64,000 nt of DNA from JBDWFY01 sp965275915 (GCA_965275915.1 CBDHYI010000006.1:558001-622000), one strand, 5' to 3'; shown: positions 42,051 to 51,989, counted from the first letter of the stretch. Translations and numbers: made by a program. Notes: generated by a model not told the origin, from the sequence alone.

Positions 42051-43427
42051 ATGATTAAAAGACGTGAGTTTCTGGCATTCACAATCGGTACCGCTGCCGG
42101 CACGACGCTGGGAAGTATCGGCGATGCTCAGGCCGCAAGCGGCCGGACGCAGATCGCGGGCTTGCGCGGGTCAATCGACGGCGCCGAGCTGGGGCTGAGA
42201 CCCAGTGCCGATGACGATCAGAGCCGGGTTCTTCAAAAGGCCATCGACGCTGCCGCGAAACGCGGAAAGCCGCTGTTTCTGACGGCCGGCACCTATCAGG
42301 TTTCCAACCTGACGCTGCCCGACGGAGCCCGCCTTGTTGGCGTTCCGGGCCGCACGCGTCTTGTTTACGGCGGCGAAGGGCATTTGTTTTTTGCTGAAAA
42401 CGTCACTCATATCGGCCTTGAAGGCCTGATGCTGGATGGTGCCAACCAGCCACTTGGTGACTACACCCCGGGCCTGATTCACTTTAGCGAAGTACGGGAT
42501 TTTTCGATTATCGATTGCGTTGTTTCCGGCAGCAGCAAGAGCGGTCTTGCGATTGACCGCAGTTCCGGCCACATCACGCGCAACGACATTTCCGGTGCCA
42601 GCGAAGCCGGGATCCGGTCCATAGAAGCCAATGGCCTCGCTATCCGCGATAATCATGTGCATGATTGCGGTAACGGAGGAATTCTTGTTCATCGCTGGAG
42701 CGCCGGTGAGGACGGGACAATTGTCTCAGGCAACCGCATCAGCAATATCTTCTCCCTCGCCGGGGGAACCGGGCAGAACGGCAATGGCATCAACGTGTTC
42801 AGAGCACACAATGTTATTGTAACCGATAATCATGTAAGCAATTGCGCCTTTTCGGCCATCCGTTCAAACGCCGGTTCCAATGTTCAGATCAGCAACAACA
42901 CGTGCCTGAGGTCGGGTGAAGTCGGCATCTACTCGGAGTTCGGGTTCGAGGGTGCTGTCATTACCGGCAATCTTGTCGACGGAGCTGCCGGTGGTATTTC
43001 AATTGCCAATTTCAATGAAGGCGGACGGCTGGCGATCTGCTCGAACAACATCGTTCGCAACATCGCAGACACCGGTCCCTACGAAAATGACGTGACCGGT
43101 TTCGGCTACGGAATCTGGGCGGAAGCGGAAACGAGCGTCACCGGCAATGTGATCGAGAATGCCAAACGCGTCGGTATCGCGCTCGGCTGGGGGCCGTATC
43201 TGCGCAACGTGCTTGTCAGCAACAACATCATCCGGCAATCCACAACCGGCATGATCGTCACCGTTGTTGAGGGAGCCGGTCCGGCGCTCATCAGCGGTAA
43301 CATGCTGCAGGGCATCACCGGAGCCGGCATTATCGGCTGCCGCTGGAAAGAGAAAGTGACAAAGGATCTCATCGCCGGGAACCGCGGCTGGCATCACCTG
43401 ACGATCAACGGCAACCAGGTGTCATGA
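42051..43427 (+). CDS. TIGR03808-type Tat-translocated repetitive protein
   Basis: A protein of 458 residues with a twin-arginine signal (MIKRREFLAFTIGTAAG) and a cleavage region at about DAQAA. The mature part is a right-handed parallel beta-helix with repeated NxI/NxV and GI turns (GLAIRDNHVHDCGNGGIL, VIVTDNHVSNCAFSAIR, VLVSNNIIRQSTTGMIV). This matches TIGR03808, a family largely limited to Hyphomicrobiales. The fold resembles polysaccharide lyases and epimerases, but no catalytic site can be assigned. AAGGTG lies 7 bases before the ATG. A CtrA-type box immediately upstream suggests cell-cycle control. Confidence 0.88.
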   Translation: MIKRREFLAFTIGTAAGTTLGSIGDAQAASGRTQIAGLRGSIDGAELGLRPSADDDQSRVLQKAIDAAAKRGKPLFLTAGTYQVSNLTLPDGARLVGVPGRTRLVYGGEGHLFFAENVTHIGLEGLMLDGANQPLGDYTPGLIHFSEVRDFSIIDCVVSGSSKSGLAIDRSSGHITRNDISGASEAGIRSIEANGLAIRDNHVHDCGNGGILVHRWSAGEDGTIVSGNRISNIFSLAGGTGQNGNGINVFRAHNVIVTDNHVSNCAFSAIRSNAGSNVQISNNTCLRSGEVGIYSEFGFEGAVITGNLVDGAAGGISIANFNEGGRLAICSNNIVRNIADTGPYENDVTGFGYGIWAEAETSVTGNVIENAKRVGIALGWGPYLRNVLVSNNIIRQSTTGMIVTVVEGAGPALISGNMLQGITGAGIIGCRWKEKVTKDLIAGNRGWHHLTINGNQVS

Positions 43428-43442
43428 GAGAGAAAACACGCT

Positions 43443-44468
43443 TCAGCCCGCAACAGCGCCTTTCAAGGCATCGCGCAGCTCCTGTCTGGCGCGCACGTAA
43501 CCGACGATCGTGTCTCTCCGGTTCGGTACAGGGCGATTTGAGTATCGTCCGACGACAATCGCCTGCTCATCGCTGAGCTCAAGCAGTTCCTCGATAATTG
43601 CCGCCATCATTGCCTCGGACGCGCGGGTCGCACCGTCTGAGCATTTGAGCGAAATGCCGACACCAAGCTCGGGAATTGTGCCGCAAAAGACACCTTCGGC
43701 CCCGGTTTTCACAAAGACACGGCCCTCCATGGCCTGCATGATGTCGGTGCAGAACCGTTCCGTTCCGGCCACCATGAAGGGTTCGTTGACGCAGGCTTCA
43801 TAAAGCATATCGCATGCCGTCTGCCTGTCTGCCGCGAGGCCCTCGCCGGTGCCGAAAGTCGCGAACGCTCTGGCAAGATTGGCTATTGGAACCGGATATG
43901 TCGGAATTGAGCACCCATCGATACCGCAATCAGAAGCCCGATGCGGATGTCCTGTCATCTCGGTCATGACGTCCCGGACGGTTGATTGGACCGGATGATC
44001 GACATCGATATAGCCCCTGGTTTCAGCTCCCAGTGTTTTTGAAAGCCCCAGAAAACCGGCATGTTTGCCGGAACAGTTGTTGTGAAGCGGACAGGGTTTT
44101 GAATAGCTCTGATGAAGCTTGGCCACATCGCTCATGCGCGCCGGCCACTGCGGTCCGCATTCCAGATCCCCCTCCTCCAGACCGGCTTTCATCAACATAA
44201 CACGCGCGGATTTGACATGCACCTCTTCGCCATTATGCGACGCACAGGCCAGCGCGAGTTCGGCATCGTCATAGCCAAGCGCGTCCGCCGCTCCGGTTTC
44301 AATCAATGGTATCGCCTGAAGTGCTTTTACCGCAGACCGCGGAAACACCAACCGGGACGTATCGCCGACCGATGCAACAAGCGATCCCGATGCATCTGAA
44401 ATGGCAACAGTGCCCGAATGAATGCTCTCCTTACGACCGCCGCGGGTGACATCAACCAAGGCCGTCAT
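43443..44468 (-). CDS. Asparaginase of the Rhizobium etli AnsA type
   Basis: A protein of 341 residues of the COG4448 class, unrelated to E. coli AnsA/AnsB. In the R. etli inducible enzyme the catalytic pair is Ser48/Lys51; the counterparts here are Ser45/Lys48 in FPRSAVKAL. PCPLHNNCSGKHAGFLG and SDCGIDGCSIPTYPVP carry the conserved Cys and Lys. It should hydrolyse asparagine to aspartate and ammonia in the cytoplasm. No signal peptide is seen. It is a single gene. Confidence 0.88.
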   Translation of the reverse strand: MTALVDVTRGGRKESIHSGTVAISDASGSLVASVGDTSRLVFPRSAVKALQAIPLIETGAADALGYDDAELALACASHNGEEVHVKSARVMLMKAGLEEGDLECGPQWPARMSDVAKLHQSYSKPCPLHNNCSGKHAGFLGLSKTLGAETRGYIDVDHPVQSTVRDVMTEMTGHPHRASDCGIDGCSIPTYPVPIANLARAFATFGTGEGLAADRQTACDMLYEACVNEPFMVAGTERFCTDIMQAMEGRVFVKTGAEGVFCGTIPELGVGISLKCSDGATRASEAMMAAIIEELLELSDEQAIVVGRYSNRPVPNRRDTIVGYVRARQELRDALKGAVAG

Positions 44469-44719
44469 GGGAGGTTCGTTTCGTTTATCAGCAGATCGGC
44501 ATTGATATGTTCTGTTGTCATTCCGTTTTTCTTTCGTCTGTTGTCACCATCGCCCAGATTGTTTCTCACAGATCACACCGCACTCGTTTGTGCAAGATGA
44601 GCGAGACGGAAAGTCTCTCCCGATGTTGCGTGAACGTCACGACCGGAAAATTGCCGTACACCCGCTTTGACAGGGCCTGGCGAATCCGGCCAAGTGCGTC
44701 CACAGTAATGGGGAAGTTG

Positions 44720-45049
44720 ATGAAACATACACTTTATGCGTTTGCGTTTGTAAGTCTGATAGCCGTTCCTGCGGCGTCGGCGTCCGAGGACGATCCCGTC
44801 TGTTACCTGAACGGAGGCGTGTATTCGGAAGGGTTTTCGATCGGCGGACTTGTCTGTGAAGGGTCGAAATGGGTCAGCGATTCCGATGCGGGCAGTGCAG
44901 AAATCTGCCTCCATCACAATGTGATCTACAGCCGGGGGGCAATTATTTCGATCGGAAGTCCGATCGAAGATCGAAACGACAACGAAAAACAGTTTTATCA
45001 GGTCTGCGGTGACGGTGGCCACTGGGGTCCCCTGGCCGAGGGCAACTGA
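44720..45049 (+). CDS. Small secreted Cys-rich protein, DUF1496-like
   Basis: A protein of 109 residues with a signal peptide (about 1-21, AVPAASA-SEDD) and a mature domain containing CYLNGGVYSEGFSIGGLVCEGSKWV, which resembles the DUF1496 pattern. Two further Cys residues could complete disulphides (ICLHHN, QVCGDGGHWG). ATG 44720 follows GGGGAAG closely; an ATG 12 bases upstream would put the site out of reach. The function and the family match are uncertain. Confidence 0.6.
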   Translation: MKHTLYAFAFVSLIAVPAASASEDDPVCYLNGGVYSEGFSIGGLVCEGSKWVSDSDAGSAEICLHHNVIYSRGAIISIGSPIEDRNDNEKQFYQVCGDGGHWGPLAEGN

Positions 45050-45085
45050 GGACAACCGTCAACAAAGCCGACGGCTGCCTGCGCG

Positions 45086-46243
45086 CTACCTCAGGAAGGC
45101 TGACAGCCGCTCCAAAGCGCCGTCAATAATCTCGTCCTTTTTGCAGAAGCAGAAACGGACAAAATGAACGGGTCCCTCTGAGATATAGAAGGCTGATACG
45201 GGAACGCAGGCCACGCCGGCGTCTTTCGTCAGGCGTTCCGCGACAGCGACGTCATCGTCGCCAAGACCAAGCCCGCCCATGTCGCAGGTAACGAAGTAGG
45301 TTCCCTGGCACGGGAGGGACGGAATGCCGATCTTTGTCAGGCCTTCCACGATGCGCTGCCGCTTCTCCTGCATATCTTGTGTGAGCGTATCGTAGTACTC
45401 GTCCGGTTTCGCAAGCCCGTAGGCGACAGCCGCCTGAAGATTGGGCGGTGTGGTGAAGGTGACAAACTGGTGCGCCTTGGCAATCGGCTCCATCAGGTTC
45501 GCCGGCGCAGTGACATAGCCGACCTTCCAACCGGTCAGCGAAAACGTCTTCCCCGCCGACCCGATCCTTACGGTTCGCTCCCGCATGCCCTCCAACGTCA
45601 TCAGCGGCTTGTGTTTCCGCCCGTCAAAAACGATGTGCTCATAGACTTCGTCGCAGAGGGCATAGGCATCGTGACGAAGGCAGGCTTCCGCAATAGCGGT
45701 CAGTTCGCCGTCACTGAAAACCTTCGCGGAAGGGTTCATCGGATTGTTGAGAAGAACCAGTTTTGTTCGGTCCGAAAACGCTGCGTTCAAGGCGTCGATA
45801 TCAAGTGCCCAGTCCGGCGGCGAAACGCGGACGCGCCGGACAATGCCCCCTGCCCTCCGAACCAGCGGGAGATAGCAATCATAAAGCGGCTCAATAAGAA
45901 CGACCTCGTCGCCGGGTTCCACCAGCGCAAAAATCGCATCGGCCAATGCTTCCGTCGCTCCGGATGTAACCACGACCTCCCGTTCCCAGTCGATGTCAAG
46001 GTCGTAGAAACGCCTGTTGCAGTCTGCGACCGCCTGCCTGAGCTGCGGCAGGCCGAGCATGGGAGGATACTGGTTGGGACCTTCTGCCAGGGCTTCCGCT
46101 GCGGCTTCGCGGATGTCAAGCGGACCGTCCACATCAGGAAAACCCTGTCCCAGATTGATGGCATTGTGCGCCATTGCAAGACGAGACATGGTCTCGAATA
46201 CCGTCGTTTTGACGCCGGTGAAAACCGGATTGGTCGGCTTCAT
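45086..46243 (-). CDS. Class I/II aminotransferase
   Basis: A fold-type I PLP enzyme of 385 residues. Lys232 in SAGKTFSLTGWKVGY binds PLP. Other typical segments are AINLGQGFPD (28-37), NQYPPMLGLPQLRQA, VTSGATEALADAI, LNNPMNPSAKV, ALCDEVYEHIVFDG and VRFCFCKK. It belongs to the group of YbdL (methionine) and kynurenine aminotransferases; the substrate is not decided. ATG 46243 has a strong GGGGAGGA ribosome site. Confidence 0.88.
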   Translation of the reverse strand: MKPTNPVFTGVKTTVFETMSRLAMAHNAINLGQGFPDVDGPLDIREAAAEALAEGPNQYPPMLGLPQLRQAVADCNRRFYDLDIDWEREVVVTSGATEALADAIFALVEPGDEVVLIEPLYDCYLPLVRRAGGIVRRVRVSPPDWALDIDALNAAFSDRTKLVLLNNPMNPSAKVFSDGELTAIAEACLRHDAYALCDEVYEHIVFDGRKHKPLMTLEGMRERTVRIGSAGKTFSLTGWKVGYVTAPANLMEPIAKAHQFVTFTTPPNLQAAVAYGLAKPDEYYDTLTQDMQEKRQRIVEGLTKIGIPSLPCQGTYFVTCDMGGLGLGDDDVAVAERLTKDAGVACVPVSAFYISEGPVHFVRFCFCKKDEIIDGALERLSAFLR

Positions 46244-46546
46244 AGTTCCTCCCCAGACGGATAGCGGCCGCGGCCGGATACCATTTGATGCCGCCATAGA
46301 TAATCATGAAGAAAGGACTGGTCGAGACACCAAGTGTGACAATCCGCACACATTCGGCAACACATTGTGATCAAATAGCAATCACATTGCGCGTTATTTG
46401 CTCTTGCTGCACTGCAACAATTCCGGTAAACAGCTAGAAAATTTGACCTGAATCAACCCCGTTACGGTCAGTCTTTCCGAACAGAAGTATTCCCTGTTCT
46501 TCATTCTCCACCGGCCCGTCGCCGACAGATACAGTTAGGATCCACA
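46244..46546. other. Divergent region aminotransferase / SulP gene
   Basis: A 303-base gap. It holds the inverted repeat TGTGAT-N9-ATCACA (46366-46386), which might bind a regulator, and the GTG start region of the SulP gene. Nothing else was recognised. Confidence 0.4.
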
Positions 46547-48118
46547 GTGCAGCAGAATGTCGCCGCGCTTATCGGGGCGCCGTCCGGCATTTCCGGATCG
46601 CTCCTGAAAACCGAAATTCTTGCCGGGCTGACAGTTGCTCTCGCCCTGGTGCCTGAAGCGGTTGCCTTTGCCTTCGTTGCGCAGGTCGAACCGCTGGTCG
46701 GACTTTATGCTGCCTTTATTGTCGGCCTGATCACGGCGCTGATCGGAGGGCGACCGGGTATGATCTCCGGTGCAACCGGTGCGCTGGCGGTCGTCATGGT
46801 TTCGCTGGTCGTTACCCACGGCGTTGAATATCTTTTTGCAACCGTGGTTCTGATGGGCATCCTTCAGATCTTTTTCGGCGTGATGCGCTGGGGCAAGTTT
46901 ATCCGCATGGTGCCCGCGCCGGTGATGCTGGGTTTCGTCAATGGTCTTGCCATCGTGATCTTTCTCGCTCAGCTCGGACAATTCAAGATTGCGGACGCAT
47001 CCGGCGCGCAGGTCTGGATGACAGGCTCACAGCTTTACATGATGCTTGCGTTCGTTGTTCTGACGATGGCGCTGATCTGGGTTGTGCCCAAAGTCACCAA
47101 GGCGGTCCCGGCTCCACTCGTGGCCATTGTGACGGTCACGCTGATCGTCATAGGCTTTAATCTCGACCTCCGCTCGGTGGGCGATATGTCGAGCATTGCC
47201 GGCGGCCTGCCCGAATTTCATATCCCGATGGTTCCGCTGACGTTCGAGACGTTCAAAATCATCCTGCCCTATGCCGTGATACTGGCGGCGATCGGACTGA
47301 TCGAATCCCTTCTGACGCTTAATCTTGTCGCTGAACTCACGGGCCGCAAAGGCGGCGCATCCAAGGAATGCGTGGCACAGGGTGTTGCCAACACCGTCAC
47401 CGGATTTTTCGGCGGCATGGGCGGGTGTGCCATGATCGGCCAGTCGATCATCAATGTGAAATCGGGCGGGCGGACCCGCATTGCGGCTTTCGCTGCGGCG
47501 ATGTTCCTGCTTGGCTTCATCCTGTTCGCCTCGCCGCTGATTGAAATCATTCCCCTGGCCGCGCTGGTCGGCGTGATGTTCATGGTCGTCATCGGCACTT
47601 TTGCATGGCGGACATTCCGCATCATGCACAAAATCCCAACCACCGATGCGGTGGTAATCGTGCTGGTCACCGGCGTGACGGTTTACAGCGACCTCGCCGT
47701 TGCTGTGGTCGTCGGCGTCATCGTTTCCGCCCTCGCTTATGCGTGGAATGCTGCCGGGCGCATTTCCGCACAGACAACGGTGACCGAAGAGGGAGAAAAG
47801 GTTTATACCCTGACCGGGCCCCTCTTCTTCGCCTCCGTCAGCGGTTTTCAGGAACTGTTCGATCCGGAAAAGGATCCGGATTCCGTCATAATTGATTTTC
47901 TGGGATCGCGCGTGGTCGACCATTCCGGCCTGGAAGCCATCGACACGGTGGCGACCCGTTATCAGGCCCATAACAAACGCCTGCACCTGCGCCATCTGTC
48001 GCCGGACTGCCGCAAGCTGCTTCACAAGGCCGGCAGCATGATCGAAGTCTCGGTCCTCGACGACCCGACTTATGAAGTCGCCGTCGATTATGAAGACAAG
48101 TTTGCCGATGCGCGATAG
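46547..48118 (+). CDS. SulP family inorganic anion transporter
   Basis: A membrane protein of 523 residues with 10-14 helices in the SulP fold (VALALVPEAVAFAFVAQVEPLVGLYAAF, GRPGMISGATGALAVVMV, NTVTGFFGGMGGCAMIGQSIIN) and a C-terminal STAS domain (about residues 420-510: LFDPEKDPDSVIIDFLGSRVVDHSGLEAID). Substrates in this family include sulfate, bicarbonate and dicarboxylates; which applies is unknown. GTG 46547 is the start, with AGGA 6 bases upstream. Confidence 0.92.
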   Translation: MQQNVAALIGAPSGISGSLLKTEILAGLTVALALVPEAVAFAFVAQVEPLVGLYAAFIVGLITALIGGRPGMISGATGALAVVMVSLVVTHGVEYLFATVVLMGILQIFFGVMRWGKFIRMVPAPVMLGFVNGLAIVIFLAQLGQFKIADASGAQVWMTGSQLYMMLAFVVLTMALIWVVPKVTKAVPAPLVAIVTVTLIVIGFNLDLRSVGDMSSIAGGLPEFHIPMVPLTFETFKIILPYAVILAAIGLIESLLTLNLVAELTGRKGGASKECVAQGVANTVTGFFGGMGGCAMIGQSIINVKSGGRTRIAAFAAAMFLLGFILFASPLIEIIPLAALVGVMFMVVIGTFAWRTFRIMHKIPTTDAVVIVLVTGVTVYSDLAVAVVVGVIVSALAYAWNAAGRISAQTTVTEEGEKVYTLTGPLFFASVSGFQELFDPEKDPDSVIIDFLGSRVVDHSGLEAIDTVATRYQAHNKRLHLRHLSPDCRKLLHKAGSMIEVSVLDDPTYEVAVDYEDKFADAR

Positions 48119-48133
48119 CGTAGAGACGTTCGT

Positions 48134-49597
48134 TCAGTACGGGCTGTCCACGTCCCCCATCTCGACATAGACGCTCTTGATCTGGCTGTAGTGATCAAGG
48201 GCGGCACGGCCGTTTTCGCGGCCGATGCCGGATTTTTTGTAGCCGCCGAAGGGAAGTTCGATCGGTGTCAGGTTATAGGTGTTGATCCAGCAGGTTCCGG
48301 CATGCAGCGCGTTGATGACACGGTGGGCGCGCTGGATGTCTTTGGTGAAGACACCGGCGGCAAGGCCGAACTGGGTGCCGTTCGCGCGCGTTATGACCTC
48401 ATCTTCACGGTCAAAACCAAGCACGCACATCACGGGCCCGAAAATTTCCTCCTGAGCAATCCGCATATGGTCCTGAACATCAGCGAAGACGGTCGGCTCG
48501 ACGAAATAACCGTCCTGTGCCCCTTCCGGCTTCACAACCTTGCCGCCGCATACCAGTCTGGCGCCTTCGCTTTGCCCCAGAACCATATAGTTCAACACCT
48601 TATCGAATTGGGCTTTGGACACGAGCGGTCCCATTTGGGTTGTCTCGTCCAGCGGATCGCCGATCACGATGCGGGATGTTCGCTCCGCCAGTCTTTCCAG
48701 AAATTGGTCCTTGATCGCGCTGTGAACGAACACCCTCGTGCCGTTCGAGCAGATCTGACCGGCTGAATAGAAATTGCCGAGCATGGCACCTGAAATCGCA
48801 TTGTCGATATCCGCATCCTCAAAAACAACGATCGGCGACTTGCCGCCAAGTTCGAGGGTTACATGCTTAAGGTTCTGGCCGGCCAGTTCAGCGACTTTCG
48901 CGCCGGTGGCCACAGAACCGGTCAGCGAGACTTTGGCGATGTCCGGATGGGAGATCAGATGGCCGCCGGTCTCTCCGTAACCCTGAACGACATTGAACAC
49001 ACCGTCCGGCAGTCCGGCGTCCTTGTAGATTTCAGCAAGGCGCAGCGCGCTCAGGGGTGTCGTTTCGGACGGTTTGAAAATCATCGAGTTGCCGCAGGCC
49101 AAAGCGGGGGCGGACTTCCAGGACGCGATCTGGATCGGGTAGTTCCACGCACCGATGCCCACGCACACGCCAAGCGGCTCCCGGCGCGTATAGCCGAAGG
49201 CGCCGCCAAGATCGATGTGATCACTTTTGAGGGAACACACCAGCGACCCGAAATATTCAAGACAATCCGCCCCCGACGCCGCATCTGCGACCAGCGTTTC
49301 CTGGAGCGGTTTACCGGTGTCGAGCGTTTCAAGCTCCGATAGTTCCTGATTTTGTTCCCGCATGATATCGGCTGCTTTGCGCAGGATTCGGCCCCGTTCA
49401 GCGGCCGGTGTTGCAGACCAGACCTTGAATCCTTCCCGTGCCGAAGCGACCGCTTCATTCACCCGTTCCTGTCCCGCGCCATGAAGCCGCGCGATAATCT
49501 CTCCGGTCGCGGGGTAGCGTGTTTCAATCGCCGGTCCGGTTTCATCTTTCACAAATTGCCCGTGAATATAATGGGAGGCCTCAGGTTGTGCGCGCAT
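48134..49597 (-). CDS. betB: Betaine aldehyde dehydrogenase
   Basis: A cytoplasmic NAD(P)-dependent dehydrogenase of 487 residues that oxidises betaine aldehyde to glycine betaine. The catalytic Cys283 is in GQICSNGTRVF and the general base Glu249 in TLELGGKSP. WNYPIQIASWKSAPALACGN and LTPIELPFGGYKKSGIGREN are BetB-like. It follows betA on the same strand after an 88-base gap and belongs to the betIAB cluster. Confidence 0.96.
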   Translation of the reverse strand: MRAQPEASHYIHGQFVKDETGPAIETRYPATGEIIARLHGAGQERVNEAVASAREGFKVWSATPAAERGRILRKAADIMREQNQELSELETLDTGKPLQETLVADAASGADCLEYFGSLVCSLKSDHIDLGGAFGYTRREPLGVCVGIGAWNYPIQIASWKSAPALACGNSMIFKPSETTPLSALRLAEIYKDAGLPDGVFNVVQGYGETGGHLISHPDIAKVSLTGSVATGAKVAELAGQNLKHVTLELGGKSPIVVFEDADIDNAISGAMLGNFYSAGQICSNGTRVFVHSAIKDQFLERLAERTSRIVIGDPLDETTQMGPLVSKAQFDKVLNYMVLGQSEGARLVCGGKVVKPEGAQDGYFVEPTVFADVQDHMRIAQEEIFGPVMCVLGFDREDEVITRANGTQFGLAAGVFTKDIQRAHRVINALHAGTCWINTYNLTPIELPFGGYKKSGIGRENGRAALDHYSQIKSVYVEMGDVDSPY

Positions 49598-49685
49598 CGT
49601 TTGTCGTCCTGATGAAACTTGGTTCTATGTTGAGGGCAAGGGTTGAACAGCCGTTGGGACATTCAGCTTATCACAAACCGGACGC

Positions 49686-51341
49686 TTAGCGCTGTTCGGT
49701 TTGCCATGCCGGATGGACCCAGGGCAGTTTGTTTGACGCCGGTAACGGCGTTTTCTCAAGAATAATATCGGCCGCCTTCTCACCGACCATAATCGATGGT
49801 GCGTTCAGATTGCCGTTTGTGATCTGGGGAAAGATCGAACTGTCAACAACCCGGAGACCGTCGACGCCGATGACACGGCATTCAGGATCAACGACCGCGG
49901 TTTCATCATGTGCCGAGCCCATCTTGCAGGTGCCGCAGGGATGGTAAGCGCTTTCCACGTGATCGGCGATAAAGCGATCCAGGTCGTCGTCACTCCGGCA
50001 GCTTTCTCCGGGCTGTATTTCTTTGCCGCGGTACCGGTCGAATGCCTTCTGGCCGAAAATCTCCCGTGTCAGGCGGATGCAGGTGCGAAATTCCTCCCAG
50101 TCATCCTCATGGCTCATATAATTGAACAGGATCGACGGCTTTTCTTTCGGATCGGAGGATTTGATCTGAATCCGCCCGCGCGACTTGGATCGCATCGGTC
50201 CGACATGCGCCTGAAAGCCATGCCCCTCAGCTGCGACTTTGCCGTCGTAACGGACCGCAAAAGGCAGGAAGTGAAACTGAATATCGGGATATTCGATTCC
50301 CGCCCGCGAGCGAATAAAGGCGCAGGTTTCAAAATGATTGGATGCGCCGAGCCCCGTTCCCTGCAGCAGCCATTGCAGGCCGATCATCGCCTTGGAAACA
50401 AGGTTCCAGTGTTTGTAAAGCGTGATCGGCTCAAGGCAGGCCTGCTGGACATAGAGTTCAAGATGGTCCTGAAGATTTTCGCCGACACCGGGACGATCGG
50501 CACGCACGTCAATGCCCTTATCGTTCAGCATTCCGGCGGGTCCGATGCCGGACAGCATCAGCAGTTTGGGTGAATTGACTGAAGAAGCGGATAGTATGAC
50601 ATCGCGGCGTGCTCGCGCCTCAACAAGTTCTCCGCCTCGTTCAAACTCAATGCCAACCGCTCTTTTGCCATCAAACAGGACTTTTCGAGCCAACGCTCCG
50701 GTAATGAGTTGGACATTAGGGCGTTTGAGCGCGGGCTTGAGGTAGGCGTTGGCGGCCGACCAGCGACGACCGTTATGGATCGTCATCTCCATCTCGCCAA
50801 AGCCTTCCTGCTGGTGGCCGTTATAGTCCGCTGTTTCAGGATATCCCGCCTCTACACCGGCATCCACAAAAGCTTCAAACAGCGGATTCCACTTGTCGCC
50901 GCGTGTGACATGCAGTGGCCCTGACGTTCCCCGCCAGCCGTTCTCTCCGGAGTGGCTGGTTTCCATCCGTTCAAAGTAGGGTTGCACGTCACGAAAAGCC
51001 CACCCCTGCGCACCCATCTCTTCCCATGTGTCGAAGTCGCAGGCGTGCCCACGCACATAGACCATGCCGTTAATTGAGGACGAGCCGCCGATCACCTTGC
51101 CGCGCGGCGTTGCCAGGCGCCGTCCACCCAGATGCGGCTCCGGCTCGCTTTCAAAGCCCCAATCATAACGCGACATGTTCATGGGATAGGACAAGGCGGC
51201 CGGCATCTGAATGAACGGGCCCAGATCAGTTCCGCCGAACTCGAGCACCAATACTTTATTGTTTGGATCTTCGCTCAGGCGATAAGCCAGTGCGCAGCCC
51301 GCCGATCCGGCTCCGACAATGATGAAATCGGCTTCGGTCAT
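49686..51341 (-). CDS. betA: Choline dehydrogenase
   Basis: A GMC flavoprotein of about 551 residues that oxidises choline to betaine aldehyde at the inner membrane. The FAD-binding segment is FIIVGAGSAGCALAYRLSED (about residues 5-24), GMC signature 2 is SASSVNSPKLLMLSGIGP, and the catalytic His lies in SAYHPCGTCKMG with a final TNGNLNAPSIMVGEKAAD. ATG 51341 overlaps the betI stop in ATGA form; a GTG six bases upstream is an alternative. It is coupled to betI. Confidence 0.96.
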   Translation of the reverse strand: MTEADFIIVGAGSAGCALAYRLSEDPNNKVLVLEFGGTDLGPFIQMPAALSYPMNMSRYDWGFESEPEPHLGGRRLATPRGKVIGGSSSINGMVYVRGHACDFDTWEEMGAQGWAFRDVQPYFERMETSHSGENGWRGTSGPLHVTRGDKWNPLFEAFVDAGVEAGYPETADYNGHQQEGFGEMEMTIHNGRRWSAANAYLKPALKRPNVQLITGALARKVLFDGKRAVGIEFERGGELVEARARRDVILSASSVNSPKLLMLSGIGPAGMLNDKGIDVRADRPGVGENLQDHLELYVQQACLEPITLYKHWNLVSKAMIGLQWLLQGTGLGASNHFETCAFIRSRAGIEYPDIQFHFLPFAVRYDGKVAAEGHGFQAHVGPMRSKSRGRIQIKSSDPKEKPSILFNYMSHEDDWEEFRTCIRLTREIFGQKAFDRYRGKEIQPGESCRSDDDLDRFIADHVESAYHPCGTCKMGSAHDETAVVDPECRVIGVDGLRVVDSSIFPQITNGNLNAPSIMVGEKAADIILEKTPLPASNKLPWVHPAWQTEQR

Positions 51342-51937
51342 AGACACGAGTGCTGCCCGCTGTTCCGGATATTGGCCTCGACATAGGCCTCAACCATTGC
51401 AATTGCCGATTTGGGATCGGGCGCACCGTCCTTCAGCGCACGGCGTATCCACAGGCCGTCGATCATCGCCGCCGTCCCCTCGGCCACTGCCACAACCCGG
51501 TCAGGAGGAAGCAGATCCCTCAGCGCAAAAGTCAGGTTGGACTGCAGGCGCCTGGCATAGATGCGTAGAAGACGGCGGCTGCTCGGTGTTGTCTGAGCCT
51601 GAACGTAGAAGGCGAGCCAGGCCGCGATAACGGACGGTTGAAACTGATCCGAGGCGAAGTTGCCTTCAATGATTGCGCTTATGCGGGCGCGCGGCGTTTC
51701 CGCATATTGCAGGCGATCTCTGATTGCCTTGCCCAGGTCGTTGAGCAGATGGCGCATGGTTGCGGCCAGCAATTGATCCTTCGAGCCGAAATAGTGATGC
51801 GCAAGACCGCCGGACACACCGGCCCGGCGCGCAATCCGGGAAATGGTCACATCGCAGAAGCCGTTTTCGTAAATGGCTTCAACGGTCGCTGAAATCAGCG
51901 CCCGGCGGCGTTCCGTTTCCATTCCGATTCTTGGCAT
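51338..51937 (-). CDS. betI: TetR-type repressor BetI
   Basis: A choline-responsive repressor of 199 residues. The N-terminal helix-turn-helix is about residues 10-56 (RRALISATVEAIYENGFCDV, ISRIARRAGVSGGLAHHYFGSK). The ligand domain has AWLAFYVQAQTTPSSRRLLRIYARRL and DGLWIRRAL, as in BetI. It is the first gene of betIAB, divergent from choX, with a palindromic operator 33 bases upstream of its start. Choline should relieve repression of both sides. Confidence 0.95.
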   Translation of the reverse strand: MPRIGMETERRRALISATVEAIYENGFCDVTISRIARRAGVSGGLAHHYFGSKDQLLAATMRHLLNDLGKAIRDRLQYAETPRARISAIIEGNFASDQFQPSVIAAWLAFYVQAQTTPSSRRLLRIYARRLQSNLTFALRDLLPPDRVVAVAEGTAAMIDGLWIRRALKDGAPDPKSAIAMVEAYVEANIRNSGQHSCL

Positions 51938-51969
51938 TTTCGCACCCCGTCAACATGGGCAGCATATTT

Positions 51970-51989
51970 TTGATTGAATGATCAATCAA
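51970..51989. promoter_or_regulatory. BetI operator in the betI/choX promoter region
   Basis: TTGATTGAATGATCAATCAA is a perfect dyad (8-bp arms, 4-base spacer). It agrees with the known BetI-type operators of the form TTGATTGNN...TCAATCAA. It is placed 33 bases before betI and 171 bases before choX, so one site could control both directions. Confidence 0.8.

Noticed and set aside
46366..46386. TGTGAT-N9-ATCACA as a CRP site before the SulP gene
   Set aside because: The spacing is 3 bases too long for a CRP-type site; it was kept only as a note on the intergenic region.
47027..48025. A 332-residue minus-strand frame inside the SulP gene
   Set aside because: Antisense shadow with strongly biased composition; the SulP reading is certain.
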